A model generated the notes under the pieces. It was given only the letters and a program-made list of their open reading frames with translations, made no database searches and had not been told where the DNA came from. Position numbers and translations under genes: made by a program. This document shows positions 35,915 through 50,700 of a stretch of DNA of 64,000 bases, piece by piece (within the stretch, counting starts at the first letter, position 1; the number at the start of each line of letters is the position of its first letter). The stretch spans positions 124,001 to 188,000 of the forward strand of contig JACGCK010000001.1 of the NCBI GenBank assembly GCA_014925825.1. Reading direction: 5' to 3'. The DNA comes from Pholiota molesta (taxonomy: Eukaryota > Basidiomycota > Agaricomycetes > Agaricales > Strophariaceae).

Positions 35915-37981
35915 TCACGCCTTCTCATCAGCATTATTTGCGGCTTCTGCCAACCGCGCCAGCGCCTCCGCTCTCTCCTGTTGGCGCTTTATCCGGTACT
36001 TGGGCCCAATTCGGATAGACAAGTACACCACAGGTATAGCGGTCAGCAGTATGGCGCCAAGTAGGACGTACGTCCATCCAATACCCATGCCTTTTAGCAT
36101 TAGCTCGATCACGGAGACAAGGACGGCACTTAGCGTGCAACGGATGAGATTGTTCTGTTGGATCGTACGCATGAGCGGCGCTGCATATACATGGAGAATC
36201 TATGGACTTACACAAGCGGTGACGGAAGAGCTCTGCCCTGGGACAAGGTCGATCATCAAGGTCGACGCAACATTCATGATTGAGATGCTCATATACCCGA
36301 CTGAAAGCAATTAGGAGTCAAGCAAACTGACTGGAAGCTTGAGAGGGACTTACTGATAAATTGCAGGATTAGCGGGCCAGCGATGTTGACTTTGCCCTGG
36401 ACACACCAGCCATATCCCGCAGAGGCTGCAGCCATTAATGTAATGTAAATGGGCAACAATCGTAATCGCGCCTAGGTTGTAGAATGGTAAATTAGCGACC
36501 TATGTATTTGATTAGTTTAGACATGCAACTCACCTTTTCGAGAGGAAAATCTTCCTCCTGATTTAGATTAACCTGTTCTCCCTCACCTATCCGCGCCTGC
36601 GCCTGCGCCTTGAACCGCTTGTAATCTGCATCGAGAAGACGGCCAGTGATCGAGCTTCCAATGATCATACCGCCGCCAATGGAGAGATAGCATAACCCAA
36701 TCGTTGTCTCCGTCAAGAACGGATAGGTCTCAACGAACAGTGTTGAAATGGTCGCGGTAACGCCATAGTACACCGCACATGAAATTGCGCTCATTAGAAG
36801 TAAGACGTCGACATCGGGATTGAGGAATAATCCAAATGGGTTTTTTGGGACTTTCACTTTTGCCTCTTGGGATGCGGGAGCAGGGGGTGCATTGCGGCCG
36901 ATAATGGGTATCACAGGTTTGTAGATGATGGGGATGTTCAAACGGCCACTATCGCTTATTGCGCGCAGTGTCTCTGGTTGGAAGCTAGCCAAACGAGATG
37001 AATATTTTAATAATCTTGAAGAGCCTCAAAAAGACTAACAGGATAATGATCACGAAGCAAATCGATGCTGAGATGCACAAAAACCAGAATAGCGCTCTCC
37101 AGCCTAGACTTTGAGATAGCGCACCGCCAATAATGGGTCCAATTGCGGGACCGACCTGCGCTATTCATAAACAACTGCTGACTCAAATGACTTCATTTAC
37201 GTACCATGGGACCAAGCGTGAAGATTCCAAAGAATCCTCCGCGTTCAGCTCGAGTAGAGATATCACCAACAACGCCCGCACCTATATTACACCCGAAAAT
37301 GAGCACTAGACATCCCAACTCGAGGCGAACCATGATTACATACCAATAGCAATGGTGCTCGCTGAGCCGGCTGCCTGCAGGCAACGCAGCAGCATGAGAA
37401 GCCAAAAAGCCGAGGTGGGAACTAGAGCCAGCCCAATGCATGATAGCGACAAGATAAGCAGACACGCCGCGGAAATTGGCCGCCGGCCAATGTGGTCAGA
37501 GACAGGTCCCCATAGCATAGGTGCTATTGTCTCGTCAAAATTTGATTCTGAGCACACGACTGGCAATGTTCACTTACCAACACCTTGTAGGACCATGTAC
37601 ATTGTGAGCTAGTTGACCGCGATAAATTTGGTTGCTACTAGCCAGCAATAGGTGATGCAACATACAGTAAGATTTATGAGTTCCGTTGATTTATGGAACG
37701 CTATGGCGATTGAGGGTAATGCTGGAAGGTAAATGTTTGCTGTGAGTGGACTGTGAAGCCGCATTTGAGGTTTTAGTACGCGATGCAACAAGTAGAACGC
37801 GTCGGACGCACCTGAAAACCCCAACGAAAGAAGTAAAGCACACGATGAACCATTTCTCGTTTTTTGTGAATCTGCTATATTCCGATGGTGAAGTAGCGTT
37901 GGAGTTGTGGTTATCGTCGGAGATGTTCAGGGCCTCATCTTTTTCGTCGTCGCTTCGTTTCTCTTTACTATCGTCAGTCAT
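35915..37981 (-). CDS. DHA1-family major facilitator (drug:H+ antiporter-like)
   Basis: About nine exons. Start MTDDSKEKRSDDEKDEALN, a charged cytosolic tail, then NEKWFIVCFTSFVGVF and SPLTANIYLPALPSIA, the first-helix signature of fungal DHA1 multidrug transporters. PMLWGPVSDHIGRRP is the conserved loop-2 motif (G-x-x-S-D-x-x-G-R-R). CLQAAGSASTIAIGAGVVGDI and GPAIGPIIGGAL are the helix 4-5 motifs (motif C-like, antiporter). A central cytosolic loop contains KNPFGLFLNPDV. The second half ends GWTYVLLGAILLTAIPVVYL and a basic tail. Twelve membrane helices are expected. Exports small toxic molecules or polyamines in relatives; substrate here unknown. Confidence 0.85.
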
Positions 37982-38564
37982 GGTGATGAAAGGCGCTCCG
38001 TGAATGGGTATAGAAGAGGAGACGTGGAGAGAAGAAGCATTCCCAATGCGAGACTATAAGTAGCAAATCGATCCTGAGCATTGTGGAAGATTGAGGGTAT
38101 TAATAATTCACGAATCACGGTTTAAATAAACGGATTATTCAAAGCCGACGACTAATACGGCTCCTCAGCCGAAACACGATCGCAGCGGCCCGCCAATCAC
38201 CAGCCAATCACCAGCTTTCCAGGGCAAGTTTGCATACATACAACCGTACTATCATTGACCCACACATCCGTATCATTGGCCAGACCCACCTTTCGTCCAT
38301 CTCGAATATTTCGCTCGTTTTGATTCAGAGATACTCTTTTATGAGTGAAGAATGCGTTACAGGTACATTTTTCTTTTGTTCAAATTGACCGCTCGTTACT
38401 CTCGCCGAGGTATGCCGTGTCGGAGATGAATTATACCACAGCCACATTGATCGCATTTGCGTGAAAGTCGCGTCTACAACTTTCCATCTCAAGTCAATCT
38501 CAAGTCTTCTCAGGTCTTCTCAGCGCTCACTCCAGAATCAGACACATATGACTGTGCTTATTAT
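37982..38564. other. Promoter region of the DHA1 transporter / 3' flank of the GST gene
   Basis: Holds the CCAAT pair noted separately and otherwise nothing recognised. Confidence 0.4.
38193..38214. promoter_or_regulatory. Tandem CCAAT-box repeat upstream of the transporter
   Basis: An 11-bp unit, CCAATCACCAG, occurs twice head to tail, about 210 bp upstream of the transporter start (transcribed from the other strand). CCAAT is the site of the HAP/NF-Y complex; use here is inferred. Confidence 0.4.
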
Positions 38565-39776
38565 TTAAGGCAAAGCTTTACCCTCGTTGATCGCAGTTGC
38601 AATCATACTCGTATTCGGCCGATTAAACGCGTATCTTCAGGAAGATTAGCATGGATCAGAACTTCAATCCAGCAACACAGACCTTTCATAGCTATCAAGG
38701 TAAAGCTGGTCGGTGCTGCAAGTGGCCTTGAAGGCAGGATGTTCGAAAAGGCGCTCTAACCAGGCAGTGAATCGATCGCCTTTCGGCAGCTGGAACCCAC
38801 GATAGTGAGTCAGAACTATTTTTGCCCTGTACAGAACTGGAAAAATATTGACATTGCCGCAAAAAGGATGTGGAGAAATAGCTTACAAGGACCGGCCATG
38901 ACGTCTGCCCAGCTAAGATCCGTTTGTCCAGGAATCCATAGTCCTAATCCTCGAGAGAGTGCTTGACGTTCTCCTTCGCCTGACTCTCCTCCTTGGGCCA
39001 GTACCTCTCTTTCGGCGCGTTGGAGGAGGGAAACTAGACCTTCTAGCGAAGCGTGAAATTCTTTGCCAGCCTCGATTTGCTTTTCCTCTGTCTGCGCTTG
39101 GAGGTAGCGGTAGAATGCAGGGACTAAACTGCGATTTACATGATCAGCTTGCAGTCGGACTAGGCCCCGTTCATCTATGCTTCTCTTTCAACCTTTCAGA
39201 TGCGTATGCGCTGCAAGGATGCTTACAAGGACTGGTAATGGGAGGTAGTATCCTCCGCTTTGTTGTCGAAGCCGCGAGACTGTGACGCAGTTAGCTGGTA
39301 CTTGGGAAATAACGAGCTCGAGAAGCGCATGTTATATACGTACTCCTCCAAAAAATCCATGATAACGGTACTCTCGTTGAGAGAACGAGGCGGGTTATAC
39401 TGGTTGAATCTCAATCCTGGTACAAGGCCCTTTGGAGACACTTCAAGAAGTTCCTTAGGCTTCTTATATGGATCGACTTCGTCTACATAATTCGCGATGA
39501 AGTCAAATTGTCTGGGCGCAGAAATGGCACTTACAATACTAACGAGTGCGATATAAATCAGCTCTTCGTTGAATAGTAATTCACAATAAGTATTCAGACC
39601 TTGTAGGGTATCCCAAGAATTTCAAAAGCGACCCATACCCTTTGCACAAAGGGACAGAAGCAACTTCCGAACAGCGTTATATATTCGTCTTTCTCGTGCG
39701 CCTTGACTGTTTTGAGAGCTTCGCCTGTGCATTGCGTGTGGTACGCTCTCCCTGAGTCGCCCGTAGCAGAGGACAT
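38565..39776 (-). CDS. Omega-like glutathione S-transferase with a 4-nt microexon
   Basis: Start MSSATGDSGRAYHTQ at 39776. The thioredoxin-fold N-terminus reads LFGSCFCPFVQRVWVAFEILGIPYK; Cys in the CPF site and the FCPF motif point to an omega or GTO-type enzyme. The frame then requires a 4-nt exon, TATT (39535-39538), between introns of 61 bp (39539-39599) and 52 bp (39483-39534). Together they give PYK-YYEVDPYKKPKELLEVSPKG, as in relatives. DFLED|LAASTTKRRILPPITSPY|ERGLVRLQADHVNRS and HYRGFQLPKGDRFTAWLERL and HPAFKATCSTDQLYLDSYER follow; the stop is at 38565-38567. Such enzymes use glutathione for thiol transfer or dehydroascorbate reduction in the cytosol. Everything else is canonical. 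Confidence 0.87.
39535..39538 (-). other. 4-nt coding microexon (TATT) in the GST gene
   Basis: Preceded by acceptor ...cgttag and followed by donor gtaagt. AAG + TATT + AC restores K-Y-Y-E-V-D-P. Skipping it, or using any other canonical site I could find, breaks the frame. Confidence 0.75.
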
Positions 39777-40349
39777 CGTTTTCGATGTTGATGGTTTGGT
39801 TCAAGATCTAACTGCTCCAGGCCCCAACTGACAACTGCTCTTCTGAACATGTCTTGGTCATGCCCCTATCCCGGGCCGCCTTACCGGGGTGTCGAACTTC
39901 CTTTCCCATTTGCAGCATGTATATATTGCCTCGAACAACATTCAGTAAGAGAAAAGACAGGAATGTAAGGAAAGGAAAAAGGTTCCTTGATTGATACCCG
40001 TTTTCTGAGAGAGGAAAGGGAGAAGAAATTCGGAGCTATCGATCTTTCTTTTTGAGCTTTCGGCTAACTCAAATTCATCGCCGCCACAATTCTTTTTTTT
40101 CACGAACCACGACGTGGTACAATCGCGTTCCACGCGTACAAAACACTCTATGTGGCTAACAAATACGTTTGACGCGTCAGCAAAGCTTACTTGAAGCGCA
40201 GTAAAGTCCGTATGACTTATCGTGGAAGCTTCCAGGCCATACTGATCAAGATGCTGATAGGCGCCCACGATAACAGGTACTTCTAGGAAGCCAACTGTTT
40301 CCACGGCGATTCCCGCCATAACTCAACCCACCACCAAGCACCATTCAAC
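39777..40349. other. Region between GST and Arb1-like genes
   Basis: Promoter space for the GST gene plus the small candidate gene at 39942-40319. No repeat or clear TATA box. Confidence 0.35.
39942..40319 (-). CDS. Small hypothetical protein divergent from the Arb1-like gene
   Basis: ATG at 40319, MAGIAVETVGFLEVPVIVGAYQH..., 125 codons if unspliced. A possible 43-bp intron (gtaagc...catag) after TALQ would instead give a roughly 60-residue protein ending AWNAIVPRRGS. No domain recognised. Only 30 bp separate its ATG from that of the plus-strand neighbour. It may be a genuine small gene or a chance frame. Confidence 0.35.
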   Translation of the reverse strand: MAGIAVETVGFLEVPVIVGAYQHLDQYGLEASTISHTDFTALQVSFADASNVFVSHIECFVRVERDCTTSWFVKKKNCGGDEFELAESSKRKIDSSEFLLPFLSQKTGINQGTFFLSLHSCLFSY

Positions 40350-42532
40350 ATGGCAGCAGTGGACGCAAATCCACCGAAACCTGCGCTTACCGGTGGCTTC
40401 GTCAACCCTGTTGATGGACCCTTTATAAGGTTCCCACCGTTCCCTGAACCTCCCCAAAACACAACCGTCGTGTCCTACAAAGAATTCAAGGAAAGGGGGA
40501 TCTGCATCGAGCCCGGCCCCGACGACACTGAAGTGGACGCCCTGGGCATTCCAACCGTCCCTCTTCCCAAGCGGCACGAGACGGACATGTGCAAGACCAA
40601 CACCAAGCGCAAGCGAAAGGCGGAAGAGGCGACGGCGCGGAAAAAGGCAGGCGTACCCGCGGCGCACGTAGTCTGGTGGGAGCAGTGGGACGAGACGGAG
40701 GTGATCAGGTTCTCGCTTGGGTTCAACCCGTGAGTGCAGTGGGGAAATTGGTGGCGCAATTCAAGAGGATTGACGCGTTTTCTGCCAGCCATTCGACGCG
40801 CTTTGAGAGGATCCATGCAGCGGCTGGTGATTTCACAACTGGCCGAACATGGCCAGTTAACTTCGCCTCTGAAACTGGTCCAAGATATATCTGGGAGAAA
40901 GTACGCACAGGAATGTGGTTCTTTTCCGTTTTCCTCTTTTCTCACCAGTGTCTTGCAGTTTCAACGCTATATTGGAATACCAGAAGGGAGTGGCGCGCCC
41001 CCGAAAGAAAAGAAGAAAGCCGAACAAAAGGACGCTGATGATGACATTTCTGATGATGACATGGATGATAACGAAGATGAAGATGAAGGTCTTGATCAAC
41101 CGACGGGTCCTACGGCTGCCGATGTTATCAACGACCGCGATCTCGCAGGAATTCTTGCAAAGAACAAGGCTGCAGCGACCAACGAGGCAAACCTCGCAAG
41201 GTTCTTCGATAGCCCGGAGAAGTCCATCAGAGTGTTTATGTCGTCTTACGCAAGGGAGCAGGGATATATCTGGTAAGTTATACAATACTCAATTTCTAGT
41301 GTGCGTCTCTCTGACTATATTTTGTTCGGTATAGGTCGGATGTTAATCTAACATGCATGCCTCGCGTTCTCTACTTCTTCGTCAATTTCTTGCTGCGCAG
41401 CAAAGTACTTCCCGAGAGCGAACGTAGTCTCCGCCGCGCAGTCGAGGTTATACAAACCGCGCAAATCGAACTTCCCAACACTGCAAGCCTAGCGAAAATT
41501 CTGCCGGATCGATTTAGTCGGGCGTGTAATGTGTCCTGGGGCAAGAAGGCCGAGCCATACAAATTGCCCGAAGACATCTTTGACGCTGGTGAAGACGCTT
41601 CGGAGCCCAAGGTTGAAGAGAGCAAACCAGATCTGCCAATCCCAAGTAAACAAGACTCGAGCTGGGGACAGGAAAACGTCACGGTCTGGAATTCTGCTAT
41701 AGATAGCGAGACGCCTTGGGGTTCTTCCAACGAATCCAACGTTTGGAATGCTGTCGAAACAGACGCAGCCGAGCCTACCAGCGGCGGCTGGATACTTCCA
41801 AATGACGAGAAGCTTTCCGAAGAACTGGGTCTTACTGCACTGTCTTCGACGCATCGCACAGGCATCGTCGAAACTTCTATGCGGCGTGTCAAGACTATCG
41901 TTGGACCTAATGCGAACCCTCCGCCAAAACCTCCCCAAGCAGAAGGCGGTTCGGCACCCGACCCTGAGGCCGTCGAAATCGATCTCGATTCTAAATTCAC
42001 TAAGGTCGTCCTTTCGCCTATGCCAATGGACTGGGACGGCGGGAAATACTCTGTATACTCCAGACCAGCGATTCTCAAGACGTCCCAGGGTGCTGTTGTC
42101 GAACCCGGCGTGCCCGTTCCGGAAGGCACTACGCCGAAACCTCACGATCCTCTGAACGACGAAATAACTCTCCTTATCGAATCTGACGTAGCCCACGTAG
42201 AGCTCTTGCGTGAGGGCATGTTGCTCGGCGGAATATGGGTTCAGATTGTTCGTCAAGGCGAGGCTGCGAAGAAAAAGAAGAAAGGCAAATCGAAAAAATC
42301 CGCACCTGTCTACTGGTACGTGGACGAGTTGGCATCATCGCGCCTAGCTTCTGGGCAGTCAATGTTGTCGACCAAGAGTCCGAATGATTTGCGAACCTTG
42401 ACTTTTGAAACCAATTCTCTTACCAATTTCATTTTATTTGTATCATACTTGCTTCAGCATTGGCACTTTTGGATTCTTGAACACCTAACTGTACATATCA
42501 TTATATTATGGATAGTCCAACACTCACTATAA
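40350..42532 (+). CDS. Probable Arb1-like Argonaute-chaperone (ARC) complex protein, frame broken once
   Basis: ATG at 40350 (MAAVDANPPKPALTGGF). A basic stretch KTNTKRKRKAEEATARKK precedes the domain. The conserved part reads SAVGKLVAQFKRIDAFSASH, GDFTTGRTWPVNF, FFDSPEKSIRVFMSSYAREQ, then MPRVLYFFVNFLLRSKVLPE and LPNTASLAKILPDRFSRAC. I recall this pattern from fungal Arb1, which with Arb2 binds Argonaute loaded with duplex siRNA and supports heterochromatin in fission yeast. An acidic Asp/Glu run and a C-terminal Lys run (KKKKKGKSKK) are present. At 40727-40729 (CCC) the frame stops right after LGFNP; one extra C would give FNPVSAVGKL. Two introns (about 40898-40958 and 41273-41334) are canonical. 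The exact C-terminus is unsure, and the family name rests on memory. Confidence 0.6.
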
Positions 42533-42752
42533 TACGTTGCTGAAATTGTGACTTTGACAAGTAGAAGAACGCGAGTCAGACGCGACTGGCAGAAATAACC
42601 CCTAATAACACGCTGTTTGCCTTTGGATGTCGAAACCCTTCACACGTGACCCGAGTACGCTTCATCGCTCCTGGAGAAACACGAACGCAGCGCCATCCAT
42701 CTTCAACCTGTCCAAATCCCGCTACCATTTCCTTTCTTTTCATCTCTAAAAA

Positions 42753-44141
42753 ATGTCGAAACGACCATCTTCACCCACTTCAGGTGGTGCGCTTATGAAG
42801 CGCGCTAGGGCGACGCCGCCTCCCTCTACACAAATTGCCATTTCTTCGGCAAACGAAGATCGAAATAAAGGTCTTATTCGGACTGTAGCGCGGACGAGCA
42901 ATCTTGATGCTCCTATTGTCAGCCTTGCTGGTGCCCATGCGGTATGTCTATCTGTGTGCTTCAAATAAAATTCTCTCATCTTTTGCAACCAGGGTGAAAT
43001 TCTGAGTTGTAGATTCGATCCAACAGGGCAGAATGTCGCTGCATGTTCAACAGATAGAAGTATATGTGAGGCTTCCATTATGGCCGTATTGTCTTTTTAC
43101 TTTCTTAAAGTTAACCATAACAGCTCTATGGAGGACATATGCACCCAACACGAACTATGGTCTTCTCTCCAGCCACGCGAAAGCACCCATCCTTGACCTA
43201 CAATGGTCTCTCTACTCCCCCTCATCTACTCCGTCTCAGCCGACCACACTCTCACCATGACAGACGTCACGACAGGCCAGAAGACCAGAAAAATACGCGC
43301 TCATCGCGAGATTATCAATTCACTCGACCGTACAATGGCCAGTGGCTCTGGAACGGAGCTGCTGGCGACAGGCTCGGACGACGGCACCGTCAAAATTTGG
43401 GAGGGCGGAGAGGATGCTGGCAAGCAAGCTGTGGCGACGTTCGAAGTGGGCTGCCCTGTGACTTCGGTGTGTTGGAGTGCGGATGGAAATAGCGTGTATA
43501 TTGGCGCGATAGACAACGAAGTGCATGTACGTCCTCATGTTCAGTTTCTCTCTATTTTACCGTTCTCAAAGAGATTGTGCTCATAGGTATATGACCTTCG
43601 GAAAAGCGAGCAAGTCTCCTCCCTTGTCGGGCATACAGACACGCCAACGTCGCTAGCGCTTTCGCCAAATGGCAGCTTCCTGCTGTCGCCTTCTTTCTCG
43701 TCACAAACCTTCGTATGGGACGTGCGCCCATTCTCGCCTTCGCCGTCTCGCATACATCGCGTTCTGCAAGGCGCTCCTGCTGGATTGAGAACACTTGTTG
43801 AGAGGCGCCTGGAGCAAGGATGATGGTGGAAACCGCGTTGCTGTTGGAGGCGCCGACGCATGGTGTGTATCTGGGATGTTGACAGCGGAAAGATCTTGTA
43901 CAAGGTCAGCTTCTTCCAAATCTTTCTGTTATTACTGCGAATCAGACTGACGTTGTGTTTACAGCTTCCTGGCCATAAAGGAACTGTCACGTCGGTTGAC
44001 TTCCATGCAAAAGAGCCCATCAGTGAGTGCTTTCACGATTGTGTTGTAGATTTGTGGACTAAAGCTATTGCAATAGTCCTTACCGGAAGCAAAGACGGTA
44101 CAATGCTACTGGGCGAAATCGAAGCAGGTCTCTCTGTATAA
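42753..44141 (+). CDS. SNRNP40: U5 snRNP 40-kDa WD40 protein, frame broken at four sites
   Basis: ATG at 42753, MSKRPSSPTSGGALMKRAR. WD repeats follow: GEILSCRFDPTGQNVAACSTDRSISLW, SVSADHTLTMTDV, ELLATGSDDGTVKIW, GCPVTSVCWSADGNSVYIGAIDNEV, NGSFLLSPSFSSQTFVWDVRPF, DRMVCIWDV-type and LPGHKGTVTSVDF...ILTGSKDGTMLLGEI. The order and the VRPFSPSPSRIHRVLQGAP segment match U5-40K (Spf38/cwf17), which sits on Prp8 in the spliceosome. The frame breaks at 43217-43221 (CCCCC), 43785-43786 (TT), 43795-43796 (TT) and about 43857. In each case one added base restores the family sequence (for example GFENTLLRGAWSKDDGGNR). Introns are canonical. I read these as sequence errors, not decay, because losses fall in short runs and flanks are well conserved. 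Confidence 0.82.
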
Positions 44142-44398
44142 ATACCCATCTGTCTTCTACTGTTAATATATATTCGATGACTGCTTCGACATTTCCATCA
44201 AAGCCATTACGAGGGATAGGAATTACATGGATAGATCTGTCTATGGTATACAGGTGCAGAGGCTATGCGTTGATGATGTAGATTGGGCAAGTTGCATGAG
44301 GAATAGGAGTACTGCGCGAGGGTATTATCCCCTTGAATCCAGAAGTGTGAACGTGACGGCATGTACAAGAAAGCAAGAATTGAAAAAAAAGCAGGAAA

Positions 44399-47149
<2,751 letters not shown>

Positions 47150-47209
47150 GGTAGTTGTATTGAGAGATGTAAAAATCTAATGAGGACGTGACTCAAATGA
47201 GTGGCTCTT

Positions 47210-47219
47210 CTTTATAAAG
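47210..47219 (-). promoter_or_regulatory. TATA box of the cullin-1 gene
   Basis: CTTTATAAAG, a perfect palindrome, lies 61 bp upstream of the cullin-1 ATG. Confidence 0.5.
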
Positions 47220-47750
47220 GGTACCGCCACGCGTGTCCCACGCACCGCGTTCACCGTGACTGCCATCACCGTGTCGACAACGTTGTTGTACCAATCTCTG
47301 CCCTTTGACTCGTCTTGTTTCGAACAGCCGGCCTATCTCTCAAGTTGCGTCTGCATTCATATGTTCATCTTCACAAGCCTGCAATCTAGAACTGGAAGAG
47401 CTCATCCAGTCCAACTTTTCAGAGATGCTGATGATCGTTATGATCTTTGACAGATTCTGATTTTATGGCGCTGCGGCAGCGCGCAGCCAGGCTGATGAGA
47501 TGTCCGCGTTGTAGTCCACGTTTACCACCTTGCAGCGTTCAACTTCCAACCCTTTGCACGTTTATATGCCCATCTCCTCCAACGCTTCCATTCTAATCCC
47601 AATGCAGCCTCCAAGACTAATCCATACTTCAGGATAACTTCAGGGAAAGGCCACGTTTTTTCCCTCAATATAATTGCGAGCTTCGAGCCTAATACCGTTC
47701 TTCGTCTCCACCAACGGCACCAGTCGAAACTTCCCTCTCCGATTTCCAAT
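47220..47750. other. Divergent promoter region, cullin-1 / MYND copy 1
   Basis: About 530 bp. At 47590-47634 a segment (CCTCCAAGACTAATCC...) is shared with the region before MYND copy 2 (52111-52160), at 133-140 bp from each ATG, so the duplication included promoter DNA. Confidence 0.6.
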
Positions 47751-50700
47751 ATGGCGCATCCTGTTTTCTGGCCCAAGAAATGGTTTTTTTATCCAATCGG
47801 AAACACGCCGCCTGTATGCTTGACTCAAGACCTGTCGCCCGAGAAAAAGCTGAGATACTTCTGCTCGGATGTGGGGATCCAAGAAGCATTTTGTATACCG
47901 TCTTTGCAGACCTAGGTCCCAGTATGTGCTTTTTTCCTTCAACCTAATTCCAGCTGATAGATTTATTCAGAAAATAGGTCTTTGGATGTTACATGTGTGA
48001 TTGGGAACCCGCTGTCCTAGGTAAGATATCCGCAGCTGTTCGGACATTCATTGAACTCAAAAACACATTTACAGCTCGCAACATACTCCTGCTGACAATG
48101 ATTGTTGATGGCGTGGATTGATGCGGCTGGTCAATCTTCTACCATTTCTTCCTCGATGAAGCTGCCATGCTATTCTCATGGCTCAGTGTCGGACCCTTCT
48201 ACAGTCATCTTCCAGCATGAACACTTGGAAAGACTCTAAATACGGTACTTTTCTACGATTCTGTAATGAAATCACTGGCGCAGATCAGACGCCATTGGGC
48301 CTTGTATTACGAATCGAAAGCGAAACGGAGAAAGAAAGGGAGGCTCTGCAAGATTCGTTTGCCTCTGGAATGAAGTTGGTCCTTGACCGATACGGAGACA
48401 AGATGGCTTCTTTCCGAGCTGCCGGTCCTTTGTTCTTTAACATGGTAGCAGATGGCCACATAGGTCGCTCCTATAAGGGTTTTTGGACGACCGGCGTTAC
48501 CTTGTCGAAATCATCTGAAGAAATTGCGACGCCTTACGTCAATCCGACATTTGCACATTCTGCAACTGGCAAAAACTTCAATGTTCACTACGGCAACGAC
48601 CCATTGATGGCATTTTACTTGGCCCCTACATTGGCGTCCGGAAAGAGTGGAAAGCAACATGTGTCGGTCACTACTGAGGATCTCTTGGAAAGCGCCAAAA
48701 CACAATTCTCTACGTGGTGTTCCTCATTCAAGACGCGTCTATCCTTGGGGTCTGCAGCAAAAATCGTCATACGCTTCTTCGTCGGTGAAGCCCTCGCCTT
48801 TTGCCAGGCATTGCACGTTTGCAAAGAGCAGAGGACGATGAAAACCGGTGTTTATGCACAACCGTGGGGCGGCTTACCGATCGTACTTGATGAAGATTAT
48901 AGTAACTCTTCGGCCACGCCAGCTCCTTTGCTATTCAACGTGATCGAGTCCTCCAACCTAGCAGACCATGTCGGCATCGTTAATCTGATGGTTGCAACGG
49001 TGCCTCTATTGCAGAGAACGCCTTGGTCGATCATCCATACGAGCACGTTACTTCGGCCAGATCCTAAAAACCCACCAAAATCAGCACTTAGCGACAGCGC
49101 CTGTGGAGATGTACCCACTTTTTCCATGCTACTGGGCATCGCGCCTTCGCCACACATTTGGCATTTTACGCCAAGTTCGAACAAGCACGAAGTAATTGCC
49201 TCCACCGCCTTCTCCGGACAACTCCACGAGGGCATTTCCTGGCGGTTCGCCTCGTCTTTCGTCCCAAACGCAGTCTCAGCGCCTCCGAACACCGATCTAT
49301 TCGAGCGTTTTAGCTTTGTATGCGACGAAACTAAATTGGCGCAATCTTTTTTCGCCATGTATCTTCGGATGTTTGAGGAGGAAAATCAAATGCAGAATCT
49401 CAGAAACAAAGGCAGCATCACGAATATTAGCAAACAAGACCTTATCCATTACGTCCGGGCGAGCTTTGTTGCGTTCCTTGCCCTTGTAAAGGGAAATGTG
49501 AGGGTCGATTGGGCGAAAACTATGAACAGCTTAATCGACCACATCCGATTCGACAAGAGCCTCATGATTGGGATGAACAACTATCAAGACCTCATCTGCA
49601 ACATGTACCTTCGCAATGTTCATACTCTCTACGTACTCACATCGGCGTATACGGAGAGTATCCGCACGCCGCGAGATAGGTTTCATGGTTGGAAAGATGT
49701 CCCTCCCGCAGCTTGCATCGTTCTCGAGGTTCCGCGGAAACAATTGAAACGTCTAGAGGATATGCATGTCGACGAAATCAAGACTCCGATGCTTCAATGC
49801 GAAGTCTATGGTTCCGATTTTCACAACATTTACTCATCGATAAACTTAACATTTGGAGACATTCTGGTGTCTGTCGTCGACGGCGAACCTCGAGTTACGA
49901 TCAAGGACGACCTTAAAGGATGGAGCGGAAATTCCTCCCTGATTGTCACTTTCTACCTACCCTCGTGGACATTGAGCAATGCGCCGACAGCAACACAGCT
50001 TGGACTTAACATCCGAAGTACTCCGTCATCGACTTTCCTGATGTCTCGTCTAGGCATGCGCCTCGCCATATTTTCCACATCCATCACAGACACTACCCAT
50101 GTTCATGTTGTCCGCCATCGTCCAAATAACGTCCAAGAAATCAAGCATCTTCGCAGCACTCCTGGCTATAATACATCTACGGCGTCCGTAAATATTCAGG
50201 AAATAACGATGAAGTTCGATCCATCAGGCGAGAAAGCGACTAGTCTGATCATGCGCAAGGACATCATAGAACCTGAAGCCGCCAGGTCGCTGGGAAGTGG
50301 AAGCCAGGTGTCAACGAAGCCGATAACAGATTCCACCGTCCTTGTGTCATTTGGCGACCACATACGTCGGTTCAATTATCCTTTCTCGGTTCATATCGAT
50401 CGCGTGCTAACGCGAATCGCGCGTAAATCATTGTATATCGAGGTAAATCCAACGTACCCTCGACAATGTTTAGAATCCTGATATATCGTCCAAATCTTAG
50501 CTCGAATCGCCAGTCCGGCCCGATTTCAGCGACTTTCGCGACCTTTCCATTAACCCCTTCGCAGTGGCGCACGACCACAACCAGATCAACCTGCTGAACA
50601 ACCATTACCTCAATTTGGACATTCTTCCAGACCTACTCCTTCCGAGAAAAGAAAAGGATCTCCGATGGTTGTCGATTCATGCTACGATGATGTTTTCAGG

